From: a bacterium
Lineage (GTDB): Bacteria; Actinomycetota; Acidimicrobiia; Spongiisociales; UBA5794
NCBI GenBank assembly: GCA_024228555.1
Contig: JAAETI010000145.1
Span: forward strand, 27,229-91,228
DNA: 64,000 nt
Direction of reading: 5' to 3'
In this document: piece by piece, positions 1 through 8,711 of the stretch
Layout of the letters: each line of letters starts with the position of its first letter
Numbering within the stretch: the stretch's first letter is position 1
Made by a program: the position numbers and the translations under genes
The notes under the pieces: generated by a model
Told to the model about the DNA's origin: nothing
The model's input: only the letters and a program-made list of their open reading frames with translations
Database searches by the model: none

Positions 1-392
1 TCGGACTCGGACAACGCCACCTGGAACGTCGACTCGTCACTCGACTGGTCGATCTTGCGTTTGGCCGCCGCAAGGACCTCGGCATCCGGCAGGTCGACTT
101 GGCCCGTTTGATCGCCGGCAAGCGCGGCGAGAATCTGGATGGTTCCGAATGCCCCCGTCAGTAACGTGCCGGTCAGGGTGAGGATCAGAAGGATGAGAAC
201 GACTCGACCCAGGATCGCCGAAGCCGTAAAGGCAATGATCAGCGACGTGATGACGATGATGGCTGCAGTGATGAGGGCATAGTTCTCGCCGATGGTGAAC
301 AGGGCGAGAACCCCGGCGGAGATGGCCGTCAGCACCCCGATCACGATGATGCCCGCGCGCAACGTTCCTGCGGTTGTGTTGGCGGTGCTCAT
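1..392 (-). CDS. Membrane protein of unknown function, 3' end outside the window
   Basis: The minus-strand frame is open from ATG at 392 to the window edge, giving 130 codons without a stop. The product begins MSTANTTAGTL and has three hydrophobic stretches at about residues 10-33, 37-60 and 63-87, then a polar, charged tail that continues past the edge. It is an integral membrane protein; I do not recognise the family. No clear purine-rich ribosome binding site lies upstream. The C-terminus is missing, so length and function cannot be judged. Confidence 0.6.
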   Translation of the reverse strand, partial: MSTANTTAGTLRAGIIVIGVLTAISAGVLALFTIGENYALITAAIIVITSLIIAFTASAILGRVVLILLILTLTGTLLTGAFGTIQILAALAGDQTGQVDLPDAEVLAAAKRKIDQSSDESTFQVALSES

Positions 393-473
393 CGGAGGCA
401 GCTTAAGAGGAGGCTGGAGTTGTGGGTTCGTCGAGACCGGCGTCGGTGGTTTTGTTGGTCACGCAGCCTCCGT

Positions 474-1388
474 TTACGACAGCTTGCTGAGTTTGAGTTC
501 TAGATCAGCGGGCTCAAACTCACCCTGGAAGTAGAACCTGGTCATCCCCGACTCCTCCATGCCCGCAAGGATGCTGCGGACCTGCTCCCAAGTTCCACGT
601 GGGGCGTTGCGCTTTGCCGCCTCCTCTTCAATCCGCTCGGCCGTGGTGCCTTGCTCTGAGGCGATTTCCACCAACATGTCGTGGTACTCCGCTTCGGTGT
701 CGGCAGCGACGATCTGGCCAGAGCTCGAGATGAGCAGCTTCGCCGGGTTTCGCCCAACGCTGGCGGCAGCCTCGCGGGCCAACTCGATCTTGGCTAGGTA
801 GGCATCGGCGGCAGCCGGGTAGGCGTTCAGCTCGTCTGCGTAGGTTCCGGCGAGACGAGGGGTCTTGACCGCACCGGTACCTCCCACCACCAACTTGAGT
901 TCAGGCCGCGGCTGGATGTCGAAGCCCTTGAGTGAATAGAAATCGCCGGAGAAGTCGGTTGGAGAGTCGGCAAACGCGGCGCGCAGATAGGCGAGCGCCT
1001 CCTCAGTCATTTCGAATCGGCGCTTGGTGTCGGGGAACTCGATACCGAACCGGTCGTGCTCCTGCTCCATCCAGCCGGTGCCAATTCCCAGCTTGAATCG
1101 ACCCCCGCTCATCTCCTGAATCGTTGCCGCGTTCTTGGCAATGACGGAGGGATGGCGGAAGGTGATCGGCGAGACCAGAATCACCAATTCGATCTGCTCG
1201 GTTTCTCTGGCCAGTCCGGCCATGACCGCAAACGCATCGTAAGCAGGCCGGATCCATGCGCTCTCGTCGATACCGTATAGGTAGTGGTCGGGGATGGCGT
1301 ACGCCGCGAATCCCTTGGACTCCGCCCAGCGGGCTGATTCGAGGAACTCGTCGTAGGAGTTCCCCAGTGTTTGTAGTGCAAATTCCAT
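474..1388 (-). CDS. LLM-class F420-dependent oxidoreductase
   Basis: This 304-residue protein belongs to the luciferase-like monooxygenase family, TIM-barrel enzymes that in actinobacteria usually use reduced cofactor F420. Family features are the early MEFALQTLG strand, the SPITFRHPSVIAK segment, GGRFKLGIGTGW (a glycine-rich turn typical of the family) and GGTGAVKTPRLA near the middle. The frame continues 23 codons upstream to 1457, but that extension is not family-like, so the ATG at 1388 is preferred. The substrate cannot be deduced. The gene stands alone between a membrane protein and a decayed kinase, both separated by non-coding gaps. Confidence 0.85.
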   Translation of the reverse strand: MEFALQTLGNSYDEFLESARWAESKGFAAYAIPDHYLYGIDESAWIRPAYDAFAVMAGLARETEQIELVILVSPITFRHPSVIAKNAATIQEMSGGRFKLGIGTGWMEQEHDRFGIEFPDTKRRFEMTEEALAYLRAAFADSPTDFSGDFYSLKGFDIQPRPELKLVVGGTGAVKTPRLAGTYADELNAYPAAADAYLAKIELAREAAASVGRNPAKLLISSSGQIVAADTEAEYHDMLVEIASEQGTTAERIEEEAAKRNAPRGTWEQVRSILAGMEESGMTRFYFQGEFEPADLELKLSKLS

Positions 1389-1475
1389 GAAGGCATCTTT
1401 GCAGCTGACGAACTCTGTCCGAAGCCCGATGCGCAGGGGACTAGGCAATGGGCTCACCAGACCGATAGATAGAGG

Positions 1476-1855
1476 GTGGTAACTCGTCGCGCCGTCAACA
1501 GCGCGGTTGGCAGAAGCCTTCTGTGGTTCGTTGCCGCCGTCCTCGTAGTTGTGGGAGCGGTCTGATCGTTCAATGGCTCAGCAACACTGCGTCCACCGCC
1601 GATCGGGACACTCTCGAGCATGGGGCCGATGCGTTTGCTTCAGCGACAACGAGGAAGGCCTTAGCGACTCTGACGTCGACCGGATCTTCGAGCCCTACGA
1701 GCCGTCGAGCGATGATCGGCCGTAGGCCCCACCAGGCGTTGGAATTGGGTTGTGGGCGAGCCGACTGTTGGCTCAGCCTACGGGCGGCGACCTCACTTGT
1801 GAGCACAACGGAGATCGAGCTGAGTTCCGGCTGACTCTTGCGGGTACGGAGCCGT
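1476..1855 (+). pseudogene. Decayed histidine kinase: N-terminal membrane segment plus broken ATPase domain
   Basis: No intact gene covers 1389-1939, but kinase pieces are readable. Frame 1 from 1621 reads as the end of a HATPase_c domain: VCFSDNEEGL at 1633-1662, RIFEPYEPSSDDRP, an in-frame TAG at 1723-1725, then PGVGIGLWASRLLA (the G box) and GGDLTCEHNGDRAEFRLTLA to about 1845. The preceding N box (VQWLSNTAST, near 1570) lies in another frame, so there is a frameshift as well as the stop. A GTG frame at 1476-1565 encodes a single hydrophobic helix (SLLWFVAAVLVVVGAV) that could be the original N-terminus with the centre deleted. Linking the two ends is inference; the ATPase relic is seen directly. 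Confidence 0.6.
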
Positions 1856-1927
1856 CGGGGTCCCGTGGAAGTGCCGCTGTTCCGAAGCCTGATGGGGTCG
1901 CCGCCGCGATGCGGTTGCCCACAACGG

Positions 1928-1933
1928 TAAGTT
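1928..1933 (+). promoter_or_regulatory. -10 element (TAAGTT), leaderless-type
   Basis: TAAGTT ends 6 nt before the ATG at 1940 and there is no ribosome binding site. This fits transcription starting at or next to the start codon. Confidence 0.4.
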
Positions 1934-1939
1934 GGGCCG

Positions 1940-2656
1940 ATGAATCCCATCGCAATCCTCGAGCACAGCGCGGCGGCCCCCGCCGGCCATTTGACCGACG
2001 CCATCACCGCAGCCGAGCTGGATAGTGTCGTCATCCGGCTCCACGAGGGCGACGCATTGCCCGACCTCGATCACGTTGCTGCCGTGGTATCGCTCGGCGG
2101 AATCATGGGTGCGTACGACGAAGACGAGTATGACTTCCTCGCACCCGAAAAGGAGCTGTTGCGACAGGCCGTTGCCGCCGATATTCCGGTGCTGGGGATT
2201 TGCCTCGGATGTCAGATGCTGGCCGATGCATTAGGCGGTAGCGCCTTTCCTGCCGATGGTATCGAGGCTGAGTTCGCCGCGCTGGAAATCGCGGCGGATG
2301 CCGTCGACGACCCAATCCTGGCGACACTTGCGGAGCCCGTTGTGTCGATTCACGGTGACACCTGGGAGCCGCCGCCGGGTTCTGCTGTTGTTGTCACTAG
2401 TAGTCGGTTCCCGCACGCCTTTCGGATTGGGTCGGCGGTCGCCATCCAGTCTCATCCCGAGGTGTCCGCCGCAGTCGTTGCCGGATGGATTGACGGATTT
2501 GGCAGGGATCGATTCGCCGCCGCCGGTGTCGACCCCGACCAGCTGGTCGCGGACATTGCTGCGGGCGATGACAAGAATCGGGAGCGTGCAACTCGGCTCT
2601 TTGGCGCCTGGCTCGAGGAGGTCGTGTCCGCAAACGGCTCGATCGGTGAGGGCTAG
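1940..2656 (+). CDS. Class I glutamine amidotransferase domain protein
   Basis: This 238-residue protein is a free-standing class I (triad) glutamine amidotransferase similar to the GATase part of GMP synthase. The nucleophile elbow GICLG places the catalytic cysteine at residue 88, and SHPEVS supplies His172 and Glu174. SLGGIMGAYDEDEYDFL matches the oxyanion-loop region of the GMP-synthase-like subfamily. It would hydrolyse glutamine and pass ammonia to a partner; no synthase partner is adjacent, so the acceptor is unknown. The next gene starts 3 bp downstream, suggesting cotranscription. Start: ATG behind a leaderless-type -10 element. Confidence 0.85.
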   Translation: MNPIAILEHSAAAPAGHLTDAITAAELDSVVIRLHEGDALPDLDHVAAVVSLGGIMGAYDEDEYDFLAPEKELLRQAVAADIPVLGICLGCQMLADALGGSAFPADGIEAEFAALEIAADAVDDPILATLAEPVVSIHGDTWEPPPGSAVVVTSSRFPHAFRIGSAVAIQSHPEVSAAVVAGWIDGFGRDRFAAAGVDPDQLVADIAAGDDKNRERATRLFGAWLEEVVSANGSIGEG

Positions 2657-2659
2657 CCG

Positions 2660-3799
2660 GTGATCGCAATTCGCATCATCGTGTTTCTTCTCGGGCTGGG
2701 TCTTGCGCTGTGGACGGTCATCTCAGCGCTGCGTACGACCGTGCTTCCCCGTAGCGCCCAGGTAGCGATCAGCCGTCGGGTATTCGTCGGGACACGGCGC
2801 ATCTTTCAGTTCGTGGCGGGTCGGTCGAGTGAGTACGAGTATCGCGATCGTGTGCTCGCCCTCTACGGGCCGACCAGCCTGCTGGCTCTGCCCATTGTGT
2901 GGCTGATCTTGATTTGGGTCGCCTACGCGGCGATGTTCTGGGCCCTTGACACATCGTCGCTTGTCGATGCGATTGGGTTGAGTGGCTCCTCGCTCACGAC
3001 GCTCGGCTTCATTCCTGCGGAGACGACCGCATCGCAATTGCTTGCGTTCACCGAGGCAGGCTGGGGCCTAATTCTTGTGACGCTTCTCATCACCTATCTG
3101 CCGTCCATCTATTCCACATTCGCAAAACGGGAAACCCAGGTTGCGCTGTTGGAGGTTCGCGCCGGCGACCCGCCGATGGCCGTCCAGATGTTGACTCGTC
3201 ACCACCGTATTGGGTGGCTCGACGATCTCACCGATACCTGGTTGGACTGGGAGCGATGGTTCGCTGAAATCGAGGAATCCCACACCACCTTTCCGATTCT
3301 GGCCTTCTTTCGGTCGCCGCAGCCACATCGTTCTTGGGTGACCGCATCGGGGACGGTCCTGGATGCTGCATCGCTGTACGTAGCTTGCGTCGACGGCGCC
3401 CAGATTGGCCCGGCCGGTGTCTGTATCCGTTCGGGGTTCCTCACGTTGCGACGTCTCGCAGACTTCTTTGGTATCGAGTTCGACCCCGATCCGAGCCCCG
3501 ACGATCCGATCTCCATCACCAGGGCCGAATTCAACGAGGCATGGGACGAGCTTGCTGCAGACGGGATCGATTTGAGGCCGGATCGAGATCAAGCCTGGCG
3601 TGACTTTGCGGGCTGGAGAGTCAACTACGACACGGTCTTGCTCGCCTTTGCCGAAGTGACCGATGCGCCGTACGCACCGTGGAGTTCGGACAGGTCGTCC
3701 CCAAATCATCGCCGGCCCAAGGTCAAGCGTTTCGGGCGGCGGGCGCACCGCCGGGCCGGAAATCGGGCAAGTGATCCGACAGGTGTCGACCAGTCATAG
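2660..3799 (+). CDS. Membrane protein with potassium-channel-like pore segment
   Basis: The 379-residue product starts at GTG, 3 bp after the amidotransferase gene. It has a hydrophobic N-terminal helix (about residues 3-22), a second at 72-96, a pore-loop-like stretch LSGSSLTTLGF at 107-117 and another helix at 130-150, followed by a soluble domain of about 220 residues with a basic tail. The SLTTLGF stretch resembles the filter region of two-TM ion channel domains (TxTTxGF), but a strict TVGYG filter is absent. A channel or channel-derived sensor is plausible; ion selectivity and the role of the C-terminal domain are unknown. Confidence 0.55.
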   Translation: MIAIRIIVFLLGLGLALWTVISALRTTVLPRSAQVAISRRVFVGTRRIFQFVAGRSSEYEYRDRVLALYGPTSLLALPIVWLILIWVAYAAMFWALDTSSLVDAIGLSGSSLTTLGFIPAETTASQLLAFTEAGWGLILVTLLITYLPSIYSTFAKRETQVALLEVRAGDPPMAVQMLTRHHRIGWLDDLTDTWLDWERWFAEIEESHTTFPILAFFRSPQPHRSWVTASGTVLDAASLYVACVDGAQIGPAGVCIRSGFLTLRRLADFFGIEFDPDPSPDDPISITRAEFNEAWDELAADGIDLRPDRDQAWRDFAGWRVNYDTVLLAFAEVTDAPYAPWSSDRSSPNHRRPKVKRFGRRAHRRAGNRASDPTGVDQS

Positions 3800-3833
3800 A
3801 ATCCCCAGTGGTAGGTAGCTAGCAGGAGGCCCC

Positions 3834-4721
3834 GTGGATCAGTCCGAGCCGTACGCGTCATTGCGGGAGCGCGTTATTGGCGAGCGCGGAGTCGTCATGG
3901 TGATGGGGACCGCCAACACCGGGAAGACAACGATGTCCCGGCTTCTGCTTCGCGACGCTCTGGACGCGGGCAGGTCTGTTGCCTTTGTCGATGCGGATGT
4001 GGCTGTCCCCAGCGTTGGCGCTCCGGCATGTGTTTCGTTGCGCTGGGTGCGTTCCCAAGCGGATCTCGATGACCTGTCGCGGGCAGACTCGATGCGTTTT
4101 GTCGGTTCGACCCAACCGCAGGGTGTCGTTCTCCCGCACGTGGTGGCTACGGCAACCCTTGTCGAGGAAGCCCGCAAGGGTGCGGACTTCATTGTGCTGG
4201 ACACAAGCAGTGTTGTTTCCGGCGTCGTTGGGCAGACGCTGACCTATCACGTGACCGAATTGTGCGACCCCAACCTGATCATCGCGATGCAGCGTGGTGA
4301 GGAACTGGAACCGGGAATCGGCATGCTGCGGCGTTTCCTCGGAGCTCGTATCGCCAAGTCCGAACCACCTCCAGGGTTACAGCTGGTGGGTCCGTTGGAG
4401 CAGCGTTCTCGACTGATCGCCGCATTCCGGAACGCGTTCGAACCAGACTTGCAGCGGTGGCGGGTTCACTCATCGGTATTTGCCCCGACCCTTCCTGAGG
4501 CGTTTGATCTATCTCGTCTCGAGGGCATGTTGGTCGGCGTTCTCAATGAGACGGGGGCGTGTCTTGGTCTCGGCGCTTTGGAGCATGATGACGGAGTCGT
4601 CAGGGTTGCGACACGATATGGCGACCAAATGCGCGGGCTCCGCTTGGGTTCGATGCGGATTGACCTCGATACGTACGAGACAAGCCGGGTGCGGCTGCGT
4701 CAGTTGATTTTTGGTATCTAG
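3834..4721 (+). CDS. Clp1/GlmU-type P-loop (polynucleotide-kinase-like) protein
   Basis: The 295-residue product has a Walker A motif, GTANTGKTT, at residues 25-33 and, after the next helix, FVDADVAVPSVGAPACVSL, which matches the Clp1_P family pattern (DADxGQSxxGPPG-like). IVLDTS near residue 122 is a possible Walker B strand. The family includes RNA 5'-hydroxyl kinases of the Clp1/Nol9 type; bacterial members are uncharacterised, so an RNA or other phosphotransfer role is inference. Start GTG at 3834 is supported by AGGAGG just upstream; that leader is one of the clearest ribosome binding sites here. The stop codon shares a CTAG with the stop of the convergent gene. Confidence 0.7.
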   Translation: MDQSEPYASLRERVIGERGVVMVMGTANTGKTTMSRLLLRDALDAGRSVAFVDADVAVPSVGAPACVSLRWVRSQADLDDLSRADSMRFVGSTQPQGVVLPHVVATATLVEEARKGADFIVLDTSSVVSGVVGQTLTYHVTELCDPNLIIAMQRGEELEPGIGMLRRFLGARIAKSEPPPGLQLVGPLEQRSRLIAAFRNAFEPDLQRWRVHSSVFAPTLPEAFDLSRLEGMLVGVLNETGACLGLGALEHDDGVVRVATRYGDQMRGLRLGSMRIDLDTYETSRVRLRQLIFGI

Positions 4722-5257
4722 CTCGACGTGATTGCGCCGTCGGGTGACATCACGGCCAAGCCTGCCTCGGTTCCGCGAACGGTGAAGATGCGTCGTCCCG
4801 GCTGCATTGCAGGCTGTGGGTCAGCGATATCCAGACCGCGTGAGCGCCAATTGAGGACGGTTACCTCGAGCGGCTGCGTAGTGACCAGGGCTAGCCCATA
4901 GAGCGCTGGTGCTCTGACCGGAGACTCCACCACCTCGAGCAGCGGCCCAACGCGATAGAACGCGGTGGGGCGGTCCTTGACCTCAGTACGCAGTCGCGGC
5001 GAACCGATCGCCGCCGCCAAAGCATCGATCGTTGCAGCCAAGTCGGGCACGAGAAGCACGACATGGTCCAGATCCCAGCCTTCTGCGCTTTCCCCAGTCT
5101 GCGCAGGGATGACCGGAATGCCGAGATCCGGTGCGGCCCCTTCCCATGCCCACGCCGGGGGGCCGTCGATGAGGCAGGTGGTCCGAGTTTGGAGCGCTTG
5201 GGGCAGACCGAACAGCTCCCAGGGGATAGGCAAGCGGACCGTTGTGAGGTTGGGCAC
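4718..5257 (-). CDS. Glyoxalase/VOC superfamily protein
   Basis: From GTG at 5257 the product is 179 residues. The segment LDHVVLLVPDLAATIDAL opens a vicinal oxygen chelate module (beta strand, then helix), and a short second half ends in VMSPDG. The N-terminal third before it is not obviously VOC. The frame stays open upstream to 5422, but that extension is rich in Cys, Arg and Gly and does not look like protein, so a start at 5257 is preferred with moderate confidence. Substrate unknown; the sequence alone does not show whether the metal site is complete. The gene converges on the Clp1-like gene and overlaps it by 4 bp within CTAG. Confidence 0.6.
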   Translation of the reverse strand: MPNLTTVRLPIPWELFGLPQALQTRTTCLIDGPPAWAWEGAAPDLGIPVIPAQTGESAEGWDLDHVVLLVPDLAATIDALAAAIGSPRLRTEVKDRPTAFYRVGPLLEVVESPVRAPALYGLALVTTQPLEVTVLNWRSRGLDIADPQPAMQPGRRIFTVRGTEAGLAVMSPDGAITSS

Positions 5258-5636
5258 GTGACCAGTCTTGGTTGCTAATGCAAGAGCCCAAGGAACCCTG
5301 GCGACGCATCCCCCGCACTTCCCCGGACGAGGTAGGTATGCCTGAGCCCCTTGGGCTTTGCACCTTCGAACATAGGGGTTGTGTGAACCGGATTCAAGTC
5401 CGCTGTTTCTGTCGATTTCCACACGGTTATTGATGCTAACTATGGCTAAATAGTATCCAAATCACCCCAAGACAGGTGGTTCTCCACATATCCACAGCTA
5501 TCCACAGGGGGTTGTGCACAACGGGTGTTTACAAGTTGCACAAGGGTTCTTTTCGCGGTTCCCGCCGAGCGCAGATGGAGCGATCCCACGGGTCGTCGGC
5601 GGCGTGGTTCAGCACACGTTTGGCCGACCAAACGAC
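5258..5636. other. Gene-poor stretch with a DnaA-box-like cluster
   Basis: About 380 bp between two minus-strand genes. No tRNA, riboswitch or reliable coding sequence was recognised. 5425-5470 is unusually AT-rich for this window. It is followed by tandem DnaA-box-like 9-mers: ATATCCACA (5488-5496), CTATCCACA (5498-5506) and TTGTGCACA (5512-5520), with weaker TTTCCACAC near 5417 and TTGCACAAG near 5536. A tight AGCCC/GGGCT hairpin sits around 5345-5357. Confidence 0.5.
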
Positions 5637-6857
5637 TCACACCGGGCTGCTTGAGATACCTTCGTACAGTTCCAGCATCCGAGATACTGTCACATCCCAC
5701 GAGAACCGCTCGGAGTGAGCCACGGCACCTGCGCTCAACTCGGCGGCAAAGAAAGGGTCGTCGAGAACGCGGTCCAAAGCGTTGGCGTAGTCGGCAGGCT
5801 CATGTCCGCTGACCAGGAGTCCCGACGTGCCATCCTCGATGATGTAGGGGAGACCTCCGACCGCTGCTGCAATCACGGGAACCCCGCATGATTGAGCCTC
5901 GGCGGCCACGAGGCCAAAGCTCTCAGATCGTGAGGGCATGATCACCGCATCAGCTGCTTGGTAGAACACCGCGAGTCGGTCGCGTGGGACCGGAGGAATG
6001 AAGTGGACACGGTCGGCGACGCCAAGCTTCTCCGCCTGTTCTTCGAGTCGCGTCATTTCGGCCGGACCTGCCGACCCGCTTGGGCCACCGATGGCGACTA
6101 GCTGAACCGACTTGTTGGCGACAAGACTGATGGCATCGATAGCTATGTCCAGACCTTTTAGCGGTTGGATCCTCCCGGCGAACAGGACAATTGGTCCTCC
6201 ACTCAGTCCCGTCCAGAGTCGAGCTGCCTCCTTGTCCCCTGGAGCGAAGACATCGTGCCGAATCCCAGGTGGTGAGGTACACAGGCGGGCCGGATCCGCC
6301 GCGTAATGCTCCATGAGGTCCTCGAATTCGTACGGAGTCGAGGCGACAACACAATCTGATCGTGCAATGACCTCTTCCTCGGTCAGAGTGCGGATCGTTC
6401 CCTCAGGGGCTTGATCGGGTCGTCGAGTGAGGTCCTTGACCCGACCCAGAGTGTGGAAGGAATTCGCCAGCGGCAGATTCAGCTTCTCCTTGAGGAGGAC
6501 GCCGGCCCATCCCGATAGCCAGTAGTGGCTGTGGATGATGTCGTATTGCTCGTCGCTCTGATTGATCCAAGCAAGGGCGGCTTCTGCAAACTCACCGACA
6601 AGGCTGGGCAGCCGGCTGATGGGGAGGCTGTGCTTGGGCCCAGCCTTGACGTGCACCACCCGGAACCCCTGGGTGACTTCGACAACTTCGGGGGTGGTTT
6701 CGTTGCTGCGTCGTGTGAACACAACCACATCGACTCCGGAAGCCGCCATGGCGCGACCCAGCTCGAGCAGGTAGACGTTCATGCCGCCGGCGTCTCCGCT
6801 GCCGGGCTGCTGCAGGGGGCAACTGTGCAATGACAGATAGGCAACGCGGCCGATCAC
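5637..6857 (-). CDS. mshA: D-inositol 3-phosphate glycosyltransferase (mycothiol biosynthesis)
   Basis: The 406-residue GT4-family (GT-B fold) glycosyltransferase matches MshA, which transfers GlcNAc from UDP-GlcNAc to 1L-myo-inositol 3-phosphate, the first step of mycothiol synthesis. The hallmark is the N-terminal loop GSGDAGGMNVYLLELGRAM. FAGRIQPLKGLD and PSRSESFGLVAAEAQSCG carry the usual GT4 nucleotide-sugar site, with E-x7-E type acidic residues. Its start overlaps the end of the upstream acyltransferase gene by 4 bp, so it is the last gene of a minus-strand operon. Mycothiol is specific to actinobacteria, which supports the taxonomic inference. Confidence 0.88.
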   Translation of the reverse strand: MIGRVAYLSLHSCPLQQPGSGDAGGMNVYLLELGRAMAASGVDVVVFTRRSNETTPEVVEVTQGFRVVHVKAGPKHSLPISRLPSLVGEFAEAALAWINQSDEQYDIIHSHYWLSGWAGVLLKEKLNLPLANSFHTLGRVKDLTRRPDQAPEGTIRTLTEEEVIARSDCVVASTPYEFEDLMEHYAADPARLCTSPPGIRHDVFAPGDKEAARLWTGLSGGPIVLFAGRIQPLKGLDIAIDAISLVANKSVQLVAIGGPSGSAGPAEMTRLEEQAEKLGVADRVHFIPPVPRDRLAVFYQAADAVIMPSRSESFGLVAAEAQSCGVPVIAAAVGGLPYIIEDGTSGLLVSGHEPADYANALDRVLDDPFFAAELSAGAVAHSERFSWDVTVSRMLELYEGISSSPV

Positions 6858-7765
6858 TCTGGCTTCCCCTTGGTTGCCGTAACCGCAAACAAGGGTCGCG
6901 GTGCGGCACCAAGCCGGAACTTGTATGCCTCGCCGCCTTTGAGGAAGTCGAACACCTGCTTCTCCTCGGCAATCGAGCGCTCGATGAGATGTGACAACAC
7001 CACGTTGCCCGGTGACAGGTTCCTCAGCTCTGGCTTAAAAGCACTGTTGTAGAGATAGAACCCGGCCTCATCCTCGAAGGAGAAGATTGCCGCGGCCGGC
7101 CGGCCGCTTCCGTCGACGAGGACATCGATGACGCCGCCTGCATCAGTGTGGAGCCCAAGGAAGAACTGCTCCATCCCCTCGGTCATGAACGTGCCTTTGA
7201 CGCCATCGGATTGACGGTGGAGTGAGGCGAAGAGAGCTACGGCCTCCGTTCCGCTGCGTCGTTCGATTCGAGCTGCTCCCAGTTCCGCATCGAACTTCCG
7301 GCGTTTGCGGCGCAGCTCGTGGCGTTCCTTCTTCACAAGGCCCGCGAGGTAGTCGTCAAAGGTATCCGGCAGCTCGAGCACTGCAGTGACGGCGTGCTCG
7401 GCTATGGCGGGCTCGAGTTCCGCATCGCGAAGAGCGGTTGCCACGGCAGCCGCAGATTCCTCGGGCATGCTGTCGAGATGGATCTCCGTGGCGTCGGGTA
7501 GGTCGGCGACAACGCCGACAAGGGCAGTGGCGGTCCCGAGTGGCGAGTGATAATCGGTGAGGTCACCCTCGCCTGCAAACTCCAGTCGATTGTCGTTGAG
7601 GGTGAGGGGGAGAAGGCTGTCATCTGCGATTGCCAGTATCAAGGCTCCGGAGCCGCGATGGTTCCACCAGGTCTCGAGCCAGCGGCGGCCGGGGAAGGGG
7701 CCAACGAGGGGAGAGACGGTAGGCAGGTCGAAAGCTTCTGTTGACCAGTTCGGATGGATGAGCAT
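6854..7765 (-). CDS. GNAT/BioF2-like acyltransferase
   Basis: The 303-residue protein resembles the BioF2-like/CelD acetyltransferase domain: a central charged region (KKERHELRRKRRKFD), then a GNAT-like core with LFASLHRQSDG, FSFEDEAGFYLYNSAF, SPGNVVLSHLIERSI and FDFLKGGEAYKFRLG. The last motif is typical of this group, where Tyr-Lys-x-x-x-G ends the fold. Members attach acyl groups to cell-wall or glycan substrates; the target here is unknown. ATG at 7765 follows the asparaginase stop by 13 bp and has a purine-rich leader (GAAGAAAAA). A longer frame to 7930 exists but lies inside the asparaginase gene. Confidence 0.7.
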   Translation of the reverse strand: MLIHPNWSTEAFDLPTVSPLVGPFPGRRWLETWWNHRGSGALILAIADDSLLPLTLNDNRLEFAGEGDLTDYHSPLGTATALVGVVADLPDATEIHLDSMPEESAAAVATALRDAELEPAIAEHAVTAVLELPDTFDDYLAGLVKKERHELRRKRRKFDAELGAARIERRSGTEAVALFASLHRQSDGVKGTFMTEGMEQFFLGLHTDAGGVIDVLVDGSGRPAAAIFSFEDEAGFYLYNSAFKPELRNLSPGNVVLSHLIERSIAEEKQVFDFLKGGEAYKFRLGAAPRPLFAVTATKGKPE

Positions 7766-7778
7766 TTTTTCTTCGTTC

Positions 7779-8711
7779 TCAGGCTTTGGTGGGTTCGATG
7801 GTGCCGACCTGTTTGCTGCCCCCGAGGACGGGAATGCGGGCGACGTCGACCAGCGCTTCTTCCGCTGCCTGCGACAACAACCCGACCCGTCTGATTGCCT
7901 CCAGCAACCCGACGATCGCGATGTCGACATTACCTTCGTGGCTTTTTGCGGCGACTCCGATGCCGTTGCGTCCCGCCGCGATCAATCCTTGTGCTCCACC
8001 CTTGACCGGGCCACCCCACCATGCCGCAAACTTGCCCTCGTTCAGTGTGTTGCTCGAAACCAGCGCAGGGAATCGCTTCATGGCAAGCGCGACGTCCACA
8101 AAACGCTTCTCGGACGAGAGCTTGCTGAACGACCGCGCCAATCCGGTCAATTCACCGCGTGGGGTTGGAGCCCCGCAGCCGTCGACGCCAACTGGTTCCG
8201 GGGCGACGCCGGTCACCTCATGAACCAGCGCGGCCACCCTCTGCTGGATGGGGTGGGACGGTTCCAGATAGGTCTTTGTGGGCCATCCGGCGGAGACGGA
8301 GGCTGCCAACCAACCGCTGTGCTTTCCTGAACAGTTGTTGAACAAGCGGGTTGGTCGGCGTTCTCCGCGAATCAATTGCAGATCCTTGGCTCCCTGATCG
8401 CGTGGCCAAGCCGGAGGGCAGCGCAGATCGGCCACGGTCAACCCGGCTCCGGTGAGGTTGGCCTCGACAAGTCCGAGATGGAGCGGGTACCCGCCGTGGC
8501 TGGAGCAGGTGATCGCAAGCTGCTCAGGAACCAGATCGACACCGGCCTCACGAGAGATGGTGGTCTGGAAGGGTTTGATCGCGGAGCGATAGAAGAAAGT
8601 GAGACCGGGCTGACCCCATGTGCCAATTACCCGGCTATCACTGTCAACGATAACGACGGAGACATCGTGAGTAGATTCGACCTGCCCCGATCGAATGGTC
8701 GCAATCTGCAC
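7779..8711 (-). CDS. Asparaginase (type II-like family, Asparaginase_II)
   Basis: The 310-residue protein matches the Asparaginase_II family of bacterial thermolabile-type L-asparaginases, distinct from the AnsA/AnsB fold. Recognisable are SGQVESTHDVSVVIVD at the N-terminus, YRSAIKPFQ, ITCSSHGG, FNNCSGKHSGWLA and VDGCGAPT. The serine/cysteine-rich SSHGG and NCSGKH loops are the conserved active-site blocks. Predicted reaction: L-asparagine to aspartate and ammonia in the cytoplasm. It abuts the RsiG-like gene by one base, within a minus-strand operon. Confidence 0.85.
   Translation of the reverse strand: MQIATIRSGQVESTHDVSVVIVDSDSRVIGTWGQPGLTFFYRSAIKPFQTTISREAGVDLVPEQLAITCSSHGGYPLHLGLVEANLTGAGLTVADLRCPPAWPRDQGAKDLQLIRGERRPTRLFNNCSGKHSGWLAASVSAGWPTKTYLEPSHPIQQRVAALVHEVTGVAPEPVGVDGCGAPTPRGELTGLARSFSKLSSEKRFVDVALAMKRFPALVSSNTLNEGKFAAWWGGPVKGGAQGLIAAGRNGIGVAAKSHEGNVDIAIVGLLEAIRRVGLLSQAAEEALVDVARIPVLGGSKQVGTIEPTKA

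Noticed and set aside
5330..5415. tRNA-like T-arm (GGATTCAAGTCC) on the plus strand
   Set aside because: The G53-C61 pair and acceptor/anticodon arms are missing; only a short fortuitous hairpin is present. No tmRNA, SRP or RNase P RNA signature either.
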